Source: Brachynemurus nebulosus
Lineage: Eukaryota; Arthropoda; Insecta; Neuroptera; Myrmeleontidae
Assembly (NCBI GenBank): GCA_035578155.1
Contig: JAPWDM010000015.1
Location: 6,364,709 to 6,428,708, forward strand
Length of the DNA stretch: 64,000 nucleotides
Direction of reading: 5' to 3'
The translations under genes were made by a program, and so were the position numbers. A model generated the notes under the pieces. It ran no database searches and was not told where the DNA came from. It saw only the letters and a program-made list of their open reading frames with translations. Shown piece by piece: positions 42,778 through 53,770 of this stretch (position 1 is its first letter; each line of letters begins with the position of its first letter).

Positions 42778-43264
42778 TGTTGTGAACGGGTCTAACTGTG
42801 TTCCAGTGTAGACAGGTTTGACTGTAGCGATTAACGCAATTAATGAAAAATTAATGTAATAATTAAAAAATGATGGAGTCAGCGAAAAGTTGTTGCATTC
42901 AAACAAGTCGTTGAACAAAAATTAGGGACAATGGAAGACAGTTGGAAACAGAGTGTGAGTAGAGTTGGTAATTAATTAAACGGAGTATCTGAAGGGTGAA
43001 AGTGTAGTGTTACCTGAGAACCAGGATAAAAGTGAAGCACGGGAATTTCGGGGTAAGTCGATAGTAATATGTATTTCTTGTAAATTAATATATTAATAAA
43101 CCGTAGATTAAGCGTAAATGTGGTTTATAATGTTTTATTCTTTAACCCTGAGACGTCCTCCTACCGTCCGATACGAGGGCACATTTCGAAACTATTAGTT
43201 TTGAGTTTCGTAGAGTTCGAACCCTCTACGCTCAACACGCTACTGACCGTCATTCCGCGGCGGT
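42778..43264 (+). mobile_element. Gypsy 3' LTR (family A), missing its last 7 bp
   Basis: Begins TGTTGTGAACGGGTC right after the polypurine tract and is about 98% identical to 5235-5726. It stops at CGCGGCGGT, lacking the final CGTAACA, and then changes abruptly to unrelated sequence. So the true right edge of the element is deleted. Confidence 0.88.
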
Positions 43265-43551
43265 ATTCCAAGTACTTGCCGAGTACTTCAAAAGCAGATA
43301 TACGACAAACTGCACCGAAAAAAATTAAGAAAAGTGAAAAAAGCCGTACAAACAAAGAAGAAATAAAAAGAGGAATTTGCAAAAGAATTTCGCTGGCCTT
43401 AAACTTACATACTCTCACTGCGTATTATTTACATGCATATTATAAAAAGGAAAAGTTAAGTTCCAAACGAACAGATGAAGTCACTGATTTCCTTATAAAT
43501 ACTTCAGATGGAACAGGTCTCCAAACACTGCATATGTTTATCAATAAATAA
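43265..43551 (+). pseudogene. Unidentified C-terminal coding fragment
   Basis: Directly after the truncated LTR, a frame of about 95 codons is lysine-rich (KKIKKSEKSRTNKEEIKRGI), then ALNLHTLTAYYLHAYYKKEK, ending HMFINK. It has no start of its own and is fused by chance to LTR-derived sequence upstream. It looks like the tail of a gene of the next element or of a host-derived relic. Not recognised. Confidence 0.35.
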
Positions 43552-43578
43552 GGATATTTCAACTTATTAGCAAAAGAT

Positions 43579-44320
43579 TGTGATGATTCACCCTATAAGT
43601 AACACCCTATATATGGTAAATTGTAAAAAAAAACTGCCTACTGAGGAATAAAATTATAAATCGCTAATTTAAACTTTATAAGATCAGATCATCGTTAAAG
43701 AAATTTTTAGAAGAAATGAATGTAGAAAAACGCGACGGTCGTGAGGAAGCGGGAATGATCGATATCAATCACAGACGCTAATCAATCAAGCGTAGTTGGT
43801 TGTTGAAATTAGAGCGTCAACCGAGTAACAAGTAAAAAAAAGTTAATAGTGAATTTTTTTTTTACAGGTGATTGTGAATTGTTTTAGTGTGCCAAATTTC
43901 GCCAAAAAATAAAATTGTAAGTAATCTTGTTTTTTTTTTTTTTTTTTTTTTTTTAATCTTTGATAAAGTAGTTAGTACTGAATTTGGAAATATTTACTGG
44001 AATTTTTTTTACCAATTTCTATTTTTTTTTTTTTTGAAAATACCCCACCTTAGTTGCGAAATGAAATTTATGTAACCAATATTGTAAAATAAGGTTCAAG
44101 TGATTCGTGAATTATGTAAATAAAAATGTAGTTTATTGGATTACCAAGGGTTTTATTGTCTTTTCTTTATATTAATGCCTTACCGTAGAGTGATCTAAAG
44201 GTTTCCACGTTTAACCTCGCCTGCTAATTCACCTTCCGGCAACCAACCATCCTCCGTTCTACCTTGTCCCCCGAACATCTGAGGAACTAATTAATTTGGT
44301 GGATTCAATTTCCACCTGGT
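43579..44320 (+). mobile_element. LTR-like repeat B with leader, copy 1
   Basis: Begins TGTGATGATTCACCCTATAA and matches 62,776-64,000. The central part contains AAAAACGCGACGGTCG and AACCGAGTAACAAGTA, the 3' part AACCTCGCCTGCTAATTCAC and CTGAGGAACTAATTAATTTG. TGGTGGCAGCCTACCTCC near 44,318 resembles the primer-binding-site position of family A. A gag-like start follows at 44,582. The exact LTR end is uncertain. Confidence 0.65.
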
Positions 44321-44581
44321 GGCAGCCTACCTCCGATCACTTAAGGAAGTTGGTCGAAGCCGAAAGGGTGTATACCCATGAACCCCAAGGTGCCGTTCGT
44401 ACCTCACTACGGGCGTACAATAAAATTTGGTGTCCAGCGGGTGGGATATTCGGAAATTATAACCACCCCTGAAGCATTCTGGTGTAGCCATTAGTGCCTT
44501 AACCATTTAAAAAAATTTTTATAAAATATATATATCAAAAGGGGCTACGTAAGAAAATTTTTTCTTTTAAAATAGGGCAAA

Positions 44582-44720
44582 ATGTCAGATACAGAAACTC
44601 CTGATAGTAAGGCGAACAGTCCACAAATGCGCACCGATAGATCAAGTGCTCCATTAGGGAATGTTCTAGTAGTGTTAACGACGGAGGTACGGACCTTTTC
44701 TGTAGGGGGTAAATTGATGT
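44582..44720 (+). pseudogene. Possible gag N-terminal fragment of element B
   Basis: ATG 44,582 opens MSDTETPDSKANSPQMRTDR, about 40 codons, 260 bp after the leader of repeat B, the normal place for gag. It is then cut off by the minus-strand LTR of element C near 44,721. Too short for a firm call. Confidence 0.4.
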
Positions 44721-45315
44721 TGTTGGTAGCGTTGAAAACCCTACAGAAACGCCGGGGTTCGAACTCCTGAATACTACGCTAGACTTGCGGGAATTTAAGG
44801 GTGCGCACTATTTACTTAATAAAATAATGGTTTCAAATTTTATTAACAAAACCCAAAATAAATGATTTACAAGGAACGAATAAATAAAACAGTTAATTTA
44901 TATAAATGTAGGAAAACAGCAGAAAGAAATAGGACTTACCTAGACACACGTTGGAATTTTATTCGGACACAAACTCTCACTTTAGGCCACCAACCCAACT
45001 TCCCAACTCCGATTCTTTTGTACGTTAATGACAACTAAGCGACGTTTTACGCAGAACCCGACTAGCGACTCTCAAACTGTATTTCACTTTACTGTCCCAC
45101 AGCTCACTACCTCTTACCCCGTTCATTTACCCACTGCCCGATTATCGTCTTTAAGAGTCTTTTTATATTAATCGTTTGACCGACATTTTTCTATTAGTCG
45201 GCAGAAATTATGTGTTACCAAAGTTATTATTGATAACACATATTTTAGTTGTTTGTTTCAGTTTGCTGGCCTCGATAATAATTTGTGTCCCAATAAATAG
45301 TTACCGATTGCAACA
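44721..45315 (-). mobile_element. Gypsy element C, 3' LTR (minus strand)
   Basis: Read leftward, GAAGGGGGGAGTAA (polypurine tract, near 45,316-45,330) is followed by TGTTGCAATCGGTAACTATT, a typical LTR start. A CA end is plausible at 44,721 (CGCTACCAACA), giving about 595 bp, but no second copy exists in the window to confirm it. A 9-bp inverted pair TCTGTAGGG / CCCTACAGA lies at the far edge. Confidence 0.6.
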
Positions 45316-45527
45316 TTACTCCCCCCTTCGAAAAAGATGGTTGCTCCAATGAGAAACCAGACTTTTCTGAGAGTGCAACCATTTGCCGTGTGTCTCTCGT
45401 CAATCCACCCTTTTTTACTTAAATACAAATTACATAGTAACCCTGAAAATGAATGAAATATATAAAAAGAAAATAAACAAATTCTTACATATGAATACAA
45501 TGCGCTTTATACTACATAGTTATTTCA

Positions 45528-45615
45528 CTTAGTGTCTCTACTTTTTGCTTAGCGTCTCTATTTACACTTAGCGTCTCTATTTTCACTAGGTATTTCTAAG
45601 TATGTCTCCACTTAC
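45528..45615. repeat. Minisatellite, about 20-bp unit
   Basis: CACTTAGTGTCTCTA, GCTTAGCGTCTCTATTT, ACTTAGCGTCTCTATTT, CACTAGGTATTTCTA and AAGTATGTCTCCA follow each other: four to five degenerate units in the 3' untranslated DNA of element C. Confidence 0.8.
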
Positions 45616-45698
45616 TCACTACACTCGCTTTATTTTATCCCAGTTCCACTATGCTACACATCATCCTTGATTTGAAGTCCACCTAACAGATTCCTGAA

Positions 45699-46430
45699 CT
45701 AAATTCGTTTTGGCAGCACCCACGGTCGCTCTTCCGCAGGTCCTCGACTGCATGTAAGGTACGGAAGTTGACGTCCACGCTCTGGAAGTTGTTCGTCAGT
45801 AACTTCCGTTGGTCTTGCCGATTCTGCTTCGTTGTTCACCTCATCAATTTCGTTTTGTTCGTCACGTTCCTGTTCCCGGTTTTCCACGACTATATCCTGG
45901 TCGTCCACTTTCATATGAACGGTGACATGAGCGCCCTCTATAGGTACGGCCGTAACCGGTATTTACATCACTTCCGGTTCTGTTGCTTCCGCCTCATCTA
46001 CTATCTCCTGGTCACTGTCGACTATTGGCTCTTCAAACTCTTCCGTTCCCTTAGCAAGTTTCAGCCTGTTGACATGAACTATTTGCTCCCGGTGACCATT
46101 TACTTCCTTGATTTTGAACGTTACCGGCCCTTTTTGTTCGTTTATGCGATATGGTCCCGTCCATGGTTTTCCTAATTTCCTTGACCCCTTAAGTTTACTA
46201 GTTGGATCGTGTAGGTAGACCCTGTCTCCAGGTTGTAAGATAACTGGTTTCGTCTTTTTATTATATTGTTTTATTTGCTTGTCGGCTGCTTTTTTCAACT
46301 GCTCTTTAACCAATGTGTACGCCTTGTGTAACCGTTGTCTCAATTCCGCACAGTAATTTTCAGTAATATCGTAAGTCGCTCGTGTAGGCCGAATAATATC
46401 TTCATATGGTAGCTCGGTATCTCTCTCTTA
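45699..46430 (-). pseudogene. pol: Gypsy element C, pol C-terminal fragment
   Basis: Leftward frames encode the end of a gypsy integrase: KQYNKKTKPVILQPGDRVYL, KLGKPWTGPYRINEQKGPVT, IVHVNRLKLAKG, then, after a frameshift near 45,960, an acidic tail (VDDQDIVVENREQERDEQNE) ending RPWVLPKRI. The same WVLPKRI ending occurs in the 36.8-kb element, so both belong to one clade. The remaining 5' part of C is absent: its boundary at about 46,431 abuts the intron of the second Polinton's polB. Confidence 0.8.
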
Positions 46431-46431
46431 C

Positions 46432-46471
46432 CAAGCATTTCAAAATATTTTTGCTTAATTGCCTTTTTCAT
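46432..46471 (-). pseudogene. polB: polB exon 1 of the second Polinton
   Basis: MKKAIKQKYFEML from ATG 46,471, followed by donor GTAAGAG at 46,431. It matches exon 1 of the complete copy (MKKAIKRKYEGE) including intron phase 1. Exon 2 is lost at the junction with gypsy element C. Confidence 0.8.
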
Positions 46472-47366
46472 TGTATACGATCCAAATACGACTGAAAATT
46501 AAAGGAATGATTGTTTCTTCCAATTCCAGAAGGTCCAGGAAAGATTTCCAAATTTTCTAGTGGCTGCTCAGGTAGTATTGGTACTTCTAGTTGAATTGAA
46601 GGTGAAACTAAGAATAAATATAAAATAATTAAAATTTTACAAAAAGAAAAAACAATTTTTCTTACCTTCCGATTGTTCCAAATCGAAAATTTCTATTATA
46701 TCTTGACTTTGATATATTTGACTATTATTATTTTCAAAATGTGTTTCCTGTGAGTCTATGCGATTCACTGCTGTCATCAGAAATAACTATCGTTTTTCTA
46801 TTATAAATATTTTCTGATGAATAATCAAAATAAGAAATAATTTTACAATTTCTATATAAATGATGTTCGCGCACATGTTTTTTTACTTCTTCGGATGTTA
46901 CGTATATTACGGATTTCATTATTACGTGAAGGATATACATTTACTTGAAAATCTGAATGTAAAACAATTTTTTCCATACATATTTTATATCTATCTCTGG
47001 CGAATCTTTTTCAATAATTTTTATATAATCATTTGTTTCTAAACCGTTAACTAAACAAAACATTGCGTCTTTAATAACTTCTGGTGTAGAGTATTTAATT
47101 TCTGGGTAATCTTTTTTAAAATATAATAAATAATCAAATTTAACAGAGTGATCTTTTGCATAAGGGTAAATGCTTTTTGTAAACTTGCAAAAATTATAAT
47201 TGTCGCTATTTTTGCTGTTTCTGTATTTATTATATAAATAATTATCAAAAATTTTAAGTAAAGCAAACTTGACATCTTCACACAGACAGATTTTTCTCGG
47301 AATACATTCTTTAAAAATTTCTAAATCTGATAATTCATCATCCATTATTTCACTTTCCCGATCCAT
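46468..47366 (-). pseudogene. U1 homologue of the second Polinton
   Basis: The frame from ATG 47,366 (MDRESEIMDDELSDLEIFKE) shares CEDVKFALLKIFDNYLYNKY, LEIKYSTPE-like and IKIIEKDSPEIDIKYV blocks with U1. It shifts frame near 46,945; the next part (HHLYRNCKIISYFDYSSENI) aligns with the NRKCKITMNF region of U1. A GTAAG donor near 46,663 and TTCTTAG near 46,611 suggest an intron in the Ser-rich part. The last exon ends QSYLDRIQ at TGA 46,468, overlapping the polB ATG, exactly as in the complete copy. Confidence 0.8.
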
Positions 47367-48326
47367 TTATAAAACCCTATACAAGTAAAATCCTATATAA
47401 ATAATCTAAATAGATCTATATAAATATTGTAAATAATCTATATTGAACTAATCCTACGTATAATTTAAAAAATTAAATTACCTTAAAAAAATTATAAGCA
47501 CAGTAATAATACAAAAAAATTATAACAGCAGTGAAACACACAAATATCACAAACACACAAAAAATTACATTTTACCAACAAAAAACTTTATCAAAATTTT
47601 ATAAATATGGTTGAAAATAATATCTTTATTCATACTTATACACTTAAAATTGAAAAAGTGGAGATATACACAATGTAATTTTAAAACAAGTTTACTTGTC
47701 CTACTTTTTAAAAAAATTTCTCTGGTACACAAGGTTATTAAAATGTTGACTTTTTTACCTTGAAAGTTTATTTGAGAATATTAACCCGACTGGTTTTTTA
47801 CGTAATACACATTACAATAATATTTGGATAATAGAAACATACAAGCATCTTTTAAATGTTTAATTATCATCTCCTCATGTGTGGGAATTGACTTTAAAAA
47901 GCTTATATCAAATGTTATATCAGTCTATTTAAAACATGTTTTGGAAATAAAAAAATTTCTCTTCCTAATATTCAGTTTACCTTATTAAAATATTACCTTG
48001 CAAAAAGTTTATTTAAGTTTATTAACACTATACAGTGGAAACTCGATATTTCGTCACTTGATATTTCGTTATATTCTGTAATTCATTACTCCCAAAAAAA
48101 GTACGTAGTGACGTTGTTTTTCTAATTAACTTTTTAAAATCTAAATAAAAATAAATATGGAGTGTATCGTAGATAGTTGTAAAAATTCCGTTAAACAAAA
48201 AATACTCAAAATAAAGGGATGGCTTTCTTTAAATAAGTAAAAATATTTTATTAATTTTCGATATATTATATACATATAATTAGAATTCGATAATATATTA
48301 TATACATTTAGTTATATACATTTAGA
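47367..48326. other. Divergent intergenic region of the second Polinton
   Basis: AT-rich DNA with CTATATAAATA motifs near 47,390-47,430 upstream of the U1 homologue. The paired CGCTCATCCAACC repeat of the complete copy is not seen. CACTTGATATTTCGT-type repeats occur near 48,040-48,070. No gene. Confidence 0.45.
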
Positions 48327-48330
48327 ATAT

Positions 48331-51300
48331 CGTCCCTTAGCAAACAACACCGCTCAAGTCGGAAATTGGCGGTTTTTTACTTTTAGTGTCATTGGATAGA
48401 ACTACTTAATACGCATCGAATCACCGAATCACATAAGAAATTTTAGCCAATGAGAGGCCAGTATTTAAAAAGTTGTAACAGCGCTCAAGTCGGTTGGCCT
48501 TCCAACACCGCACAAGTCGTCATTCTGTCATACTTTGTTGGAAAATTACTTTGTGCTCTTTGATTATTATTTCTTTTTTTGAGTTTTGTCGCTATATCTA
48601 TGTAAAGAAGGTGTTACTGACGAAGAAGAAGAGGTAAGCTGTTGACTAGAATATAATATTTGTCTATTTAAAGTGTGTAATAAACAAAAAAAATCATATA
48701 AGTATTTTACCATCTACTTAGGCGGTGTTTGCAATAATTATTTTTGACCTAGGCGTTGTTACAAAAGTTATTTTTGCAGGAACTGTTAGTGAAAATACAT
48801 CATGGATGGAGGAGATCTAGATTTTTCGAGCGATTTGAGTACAGATGATGAATTATTTATTCAACAATTGCAGGATGCAGGATTGATAGTGAAACCTAGA
48901 CGACGTAAACAGAGTTTCAAAGAAAATAAAAAAAGGATAAAACTTGGTAAAGCTTGTATCATTAATTTAATATCGCTACGCCGCGCATTTTAATTATCAG
49001 CTATTATATTTTTATTTTTAATTTTTAGATTTGACTCAAAATTTAGATCTGGATATCGAAAATATTGATATCAACAATCTACAAGTTGTCGAAATAGTTG
49101 GTGAAAATTTAATTGATTTACAACAGCAACCAACCGAATTCGCTGCAAACGTAACAGAATGTTCTCAATCTTCTGCACTGAATGTATGTGTCGATGTGAT
49201 TACTGAAGGCAATAAAAACATTATTCAAGAATCGGAAGATATTGTGGTAAATACAAGCTCTATAAATACTAATGTACGTACTTCTACTACAAATGAAAGT
49301 ATTGTTCTGCCTGTAAAACTTCAAATGGACGTCATTTCTGGTATAGACATTAATAAAAACAATACCCAACCTACAGAGAGTACTATTACAAGGCAGAACA
49401 ATATTGAAGAGTCCAGTGCCGCTAGGGCTTCCTCGTGTTCATCAAAAGTGGTTATCCTCAGTGATGTTCCGTATCACGGGGATTTGTTAAATAAAAGACA
49501 ACGACAGAATAAGGCGACAAAGGATCCAAGTAAATACAAACGCAACGCAAATAAAGAACTACGGATGAAAGGTGAACATTATTTAGGATATAGACGAGAC
49601 AGGAAAGCAAAAAAGAATGAAAAATTTAAAGTGAAACAAGATGTATTCAAACCTGCTCGGTCCATGAAGTCACCATGTACTTCTTCGTTTTGTTATAAAT
49701 CGAAATTCAGAGCATGTAGCATTTTAAATGAAGAACAACGTTACCATTTATTTACGACTTTCTGGAAGAACATGAATTGGGAACAGCGAAGATCATTTAT
49801 ATGTTCTCACGTTACTAAAGTTCCGAAGAAAATTACGAAAAATCCAGAATCATCAAAAAGAACTGAAAGTCGAACTTACTTTTTTACAATTGCTAATGTA
49901 CGTTACCAAGTATGCAAGAAAATGTTCTTGGCTACTCTTGGTATTAAAGATTGGTTTGTCAGATATTGGTTGACGAAAATTGACTGTGCAATGCCTCCGG
50001 ACTCGACCAGTTCAACAAGCAATCGAAGACCTCCTAAGAAAACTGAAGGACACGAATATGCAGAAAAGTTCTTAGCTGGTCTTCCAAAGATGCCGTCCCA
50101 TTACTGCCGCGCCAAAACATCACGAGAATATTTAGAACCAGTTTTCTTGAATATGACACAGCTATACAATAAATATAAAGAGAACTGCGAGTTCGAAGAC
50201 AAAGAATGTGTTGGCCGGAAATTATTTGACGAAATATTTTTGAAACTCAATTTGAGTCTATTTCATCCAAAGAAAGATCAGTGTGACGTTTGTTGCAGCC
50301 ATAAGACTGGAAACGTTACGGATGAAGAATATGCTGAACATGTATTAAAGAAGGATCGAGCCAGGAAGGAAAAAGATACTGACAAAGCTAATGCGCTTAC
50401 AGGAGCATGTCATGTGTTTACACAGGATGTTGAGTCAGTTAAATTGGCCCCATACCTTCAAGCTAGTGCCATTTATTACAAAATCAAATTGTACGTCCAC
50501 AATTTCACATTATACAATTTGGCAACTAAGGAAGTTATGTGCTATTGGTTTGACGAATCCAATAGCACGCTAGAAGCTTCAGTTTTTGCTTCATGCTTAG
50601 TTGATCATTTGGAGAAGGTTTTGAGTCAAAAATTAATGCCAGTTATTTTGTATTCTGATGGCTGTTGTGCACAAAATCGTAATGCCATCTTGAGCAATGC
50701 CCTATTACGTTTATCAATAGAGAAAAATATTGTGATTACCCAAAAGTTCTTGGAGAAAGGACATACCCAGATGGAATGTGACTCCGTGCACAGTGCAATT
50801 GAATGTAAACTAAAAGGTAAAGAAATTTACCTACCAAAATAATACATGGCTATAACAAAAACAGCTAGAAGTGATCCTATGCCATACGAAGCTCTTTATT
50901 TAGATTACACCTTTTTTACCGATTTTTCTAAAGAACTGATATATAAATCTATACGTCCTGGCAAAAAGGCAGGCGAACCAGTTGTGACAGATATACGTAT
51001 GTTGGAATACAAACCTAATGGCACGATTTTGTACAAAATTGATTTTGATCATGAACTACAGTCCTTGCCCCATCGTCCCATACGAATTAATAGCATCAAA
51101 CCGATAAACCAACTGAAAAAATTGTATGAAACTAGAATACCTATTACAAAACGGAAATATCAAGATTTGCAAGACCTAAAGAGTGTTTTACCATCTAGTT
51201 GCCATTCCTTTTATGACGAACTACCGTATACCAAACTTTAAAGCGTTTACGTAACTAAAAACTGGATGAGTTAGATTCGATTAAACTATTTTTGTTGGTA

Positions 51301-51770
51301 TAGAATACCTTTTTGTTATAATTTAATTTGATTTTCGATTGCTTTGTTACTTTTATGATTTGTTAAACTCTATTAATTAATTATTAATATAAAAATTATT
51401 TACTAGTTCCCATTTGTTGCTACTAATTGTAATACAATAATAATTTATACTCTATTAATATTTAATATTTTATAATAAAAAAAAAACTTTAATTTAAATT
51501 GATTTCTTACACTTTACTCCCTTGTATTATATCTCAGATAACACAGCGTAAGTCTATTATAATTTCACTCAACACAGCTTAAGTCAAATAAAAACTTTAA
51601 TATTAACTAAAATGTTAAAATAAGTATATTAAATTATTTTTTATCCTAAAATAAAGTACTTATTACTAACTAAAACATAAAAACTATTAAATTTTAATAA
51701 ATAAACAGTTTTTTCACTCTCTTGTAAAGTTGGTCAAAATGACATACGCGATGTTGTTTGCTAAGGGACG
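48331..51770. mobile_element. 3.44-kb cut-and-paste transposon with ATAT target site
   Basis: The left end CGTCCCTTAGCAAACAACA is matched in inverse at the right (TGTTGTTTGCTAAGGGACG), with ATAT outside both ends (48,327-48,330; 51,771-51,774). Subterminal copies of an ACACCGCTCAAGTC-type motif occur three times at the left (about 48,347, 48,480, 48,505) and twice at the right (about 51,540, 51,573). One two-exon gene lies inside. A 4-bp duplication and the protein type make me think of Sola-like elements, but I cannot confirm the superfamily. Confidence 0.9.
48802..51241 (+). pseudogene. Probable transposase of the 3.44-kb element (one in-frame stop)
   Basis: Exon 1 starts at ATG 48,802 (MDGGDLDFSSDLSTDDELFI) and ends about 48,945 before GTAAAG; exon 2 begins after TTTTTAG at about 49,028 and stays in frame to TAA at 50,840-50,842. 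The same frame then reopens (MAITKTARSDPMPYEALYLD) and ends at 51,241, so a single stop interrupts a protein of roughly 790 residues. Visible features: an acidic N terminus, a basic region (KRNANKELRMKGEHYLGYRR), a CDVCCSHK zinc-like cluster, a probable catalytic strand FTQDVESVKLAP, ILYSDGCCAQNRN and the EKGHTQMECDSVHSAIE block. These are consistent with an RNase H-fold DDE/D transposase. The family is common in insects but uncharacterised to my knowledge. Confidence 0.75.
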
Positions 51771-51774
51771 ATAT

Positions 51775-52499
51775 ATGAAAACATATTCTAAAATTCGTCT
51801 ATCTGTAATCCATCACCTCACCCGAACATGAGAAGTTATCGGACGCCTACTGTATAAATTTAGAAATTATACATGAATTTAAAAAATGGACATTTGAATA
51901 AATCGTAGGTTGTAAAAACGAATAAAAATTTTTCAATATCTTCTTAAAATTACATAACCAATTTCAAAAAGATAATTTTCATTAAATTTTATTACCATGA
52001 GAATATTCAAATCTTTTAAACTGTGAATATAAAAAAATAATTGGTTTTATGACAATAATTTATTATAGAAAGTGGATCCTATGTTCAATGCATTATCCAT
52101 AAAATTGTATAAATTTAAAATGCATACAGTACTCGTGTGATCACTTCTTTGTATGTGTTTTTATCGGTATTCTATAAAAGTTTATTTTAATTTTTCTGTT
52201 TTTGGGTTAAGTTAATTCATTACGAGTACATATGTGTATCTTTAACACGTGTAGTAGATTAGTAGTACATTTCATTTCTATCTAAAATATAAAAAAGCTA
52301 TTAAGAAGTGACATTAATTTATTACCTGGCTTAAAAATGGGTGGTATTCAAATTTTATGTTGTAGAATTTTTTTAAATAATTTACTTTAATACATATACA
52401 TTGAAAGTAGACGATTTCTCTTCTTACGTAAAGGCCAAGGTCAGACGTTGGCTTATTGCTTAATATTGGAAAGTAAGCGTTTTCCTGGGGAAATTTTCG
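51775..52499. other. Non-coding part of the second Polinton
   Basis: AT-rich, without a gene; continues the divergent region interrupted by the DNA transposon. A TATATAAA box is at its right edge (52,500). Confidence 0.45.
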
Positions 52500-52507
52500 T
52501 ATATAAA
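52500..52507 (+). promoter_or_regulatory. TATA box of the U2 homologue
   Basis: TATATAAA immediately precedes an ATG at 52,507, too close to be the true start. The ATG at 52,570 (MAEAFINF), 63 bp downstream, is the more likely initiation codon. Confidence 0.55.
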
Positions 52508-52569
52508 TGTTCGCCAAAAATCAGTTTTATTTTCAAACATACCAAACCGCGCACAAGAAATACAAAACA

Positions 52570-53225
52570 ATGGCGGAAGCGTTTATTAATTTTAATAATA
52601 TAGACAATAATGCGATACCTATCAAAAATAAAATAAAATCAACTACGACAAATTTTAAGCTTATTTTAAGTTCAACATACTTTCTTAATTTAAGTCAAAC
52701 TAAATCAATTGAAGTCGGAATTCTTGCAAGTGAAGAATTTCGTGTAATAATAAAACTAAGTGGCGGAAACAATTGTCAAACTATTTACTTGGAAAAAGCA
52801 CAGTTCGCAAAATTTTCGATTTTCGTGAGAAGATTAATGATTATTTTTACACAGACTCTCCACAGGATTTTTGTGAAAATTTAAGTGATGTACTCGTTTT
52901 AAAAAGTGAAATTTTTGGAAAAAATGTAAAAGTGATTAAAATTTTTAATAAGACGCGTTGTATTATGTTTGCATTGAATACATTTCAAGAAATGGAACAA
53001 TTAAAATGTATAATAGATACGCAAGTGTAAAAACTGAATAGTTTATATATATACAATTACTACAAAAATCTGGTTGAATATATAAAAAATAATCACCACA
53101 GCAACTTGTGTACAATGAAATTACTTGAAAATTTTGCACAAACTGAAAGCAACATGAATTTTAAAGTATTTATTTTAGAAATGATTCATTATTATCCTTT
53201 AATGTTTATTAACAATTATTATTAA
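52570..53225 (+). pseudogene. U2 homologue of the second Polinton
   Basis: MAEAFINFNNIDNNAIPIKN, then TNFKLILSSTYFLNLSQTKS, IEVGILASEEFRVIIKLSG and TIYLEKAQF align with U2. A frameshift near 52,815 moves the homology to the next frame (FREKINDYFYTDSPQDFCEN; LKSEIFGKNVKVIKIFN). A TAA at 53,028-53,030 is followed in the same frame by the conserved C terminus (LLENFAQTESNMNFKVFILE) to TAA 53,225. Two lesions thus separate three conserved blocks. Confidence 0.8.
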
Positions 53226-53422
53226 ATATTAACTTATTTAACATATTGTAAAACTTACATATTGTAAAACTTAAAGTCATTTTTTTATTGTATTAAAAGA
53301 AATTTATAATTAATACATATTATATGTGTTTAATTAGCATTTTATTGTAATAACAAACCTTTTACAATAAATAATAATACAATTTACGTATTTTGTTGAT
53401 TTTCATTTTATTTCAACCATTC

Positions 53423-53650
53423 GTGGAGTTTATGATCAATTTCAAGCAAGAAGTTTTGGATAAAAAACGGTAATTCATTGATGATAATTTTGTCTCATTT
53501 GGTCGGGAGTTCAACAAAGAAATAAAAAAAGAAAGCGAAGAATTACTCTTCGATATATTAAAAGAGTGTAGAGATAAGCTTAACATCTTAGAAAAAACCG
53601 TATTGGGTGACCTAAATAATCTTAAAATAAAAGAGAGTGGGTTTCCGTAA
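53423..53650 (+). pseudogene. U4 homologue of the second Polinton
   Basis: An open stretch with EFMINFKQEVLDKKR, a TAA, then FIDDNFVSFGREFNKEIKKE and SEELLFDILKECRDKL, corresponding residue by residue to U4 from its EFMLNFKQE block on. The N terminus and the upstream coiled-coil gene U3 are missing: only 198 bp separate it from the U2 homologue, against about 1.9 kb in the complete copy. Confidence 0.8.
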
Positions 53651-53654
53651 ATAC

Positions 53655-53662
53655 TATATAAA
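53655..53662 (+). promoter_or_regulatory. TATA box of the U5 homologue
   Basis: TATATAAA, about 110 bp before the U5 homologue start at 53,771. The complete copy has TATAAATA in the same relative place. Confidence 0.5.
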
Positions 53663-53770
53663 CACGACAAGTAACAGAGTGGGTCAATAACGTTGATAGT
53701 TACGTTTTTTTAACGAGACAACTTACGTGTAAATTTTTGTTTTTTTGTTTAGTGTTTAGTATTTTAAAAA

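Noticed and set aside
45768..46175. 135-codon + strand frame with hydrophobic stretches
   Set aside because: Antisense to the gypsy element C integrase tail.
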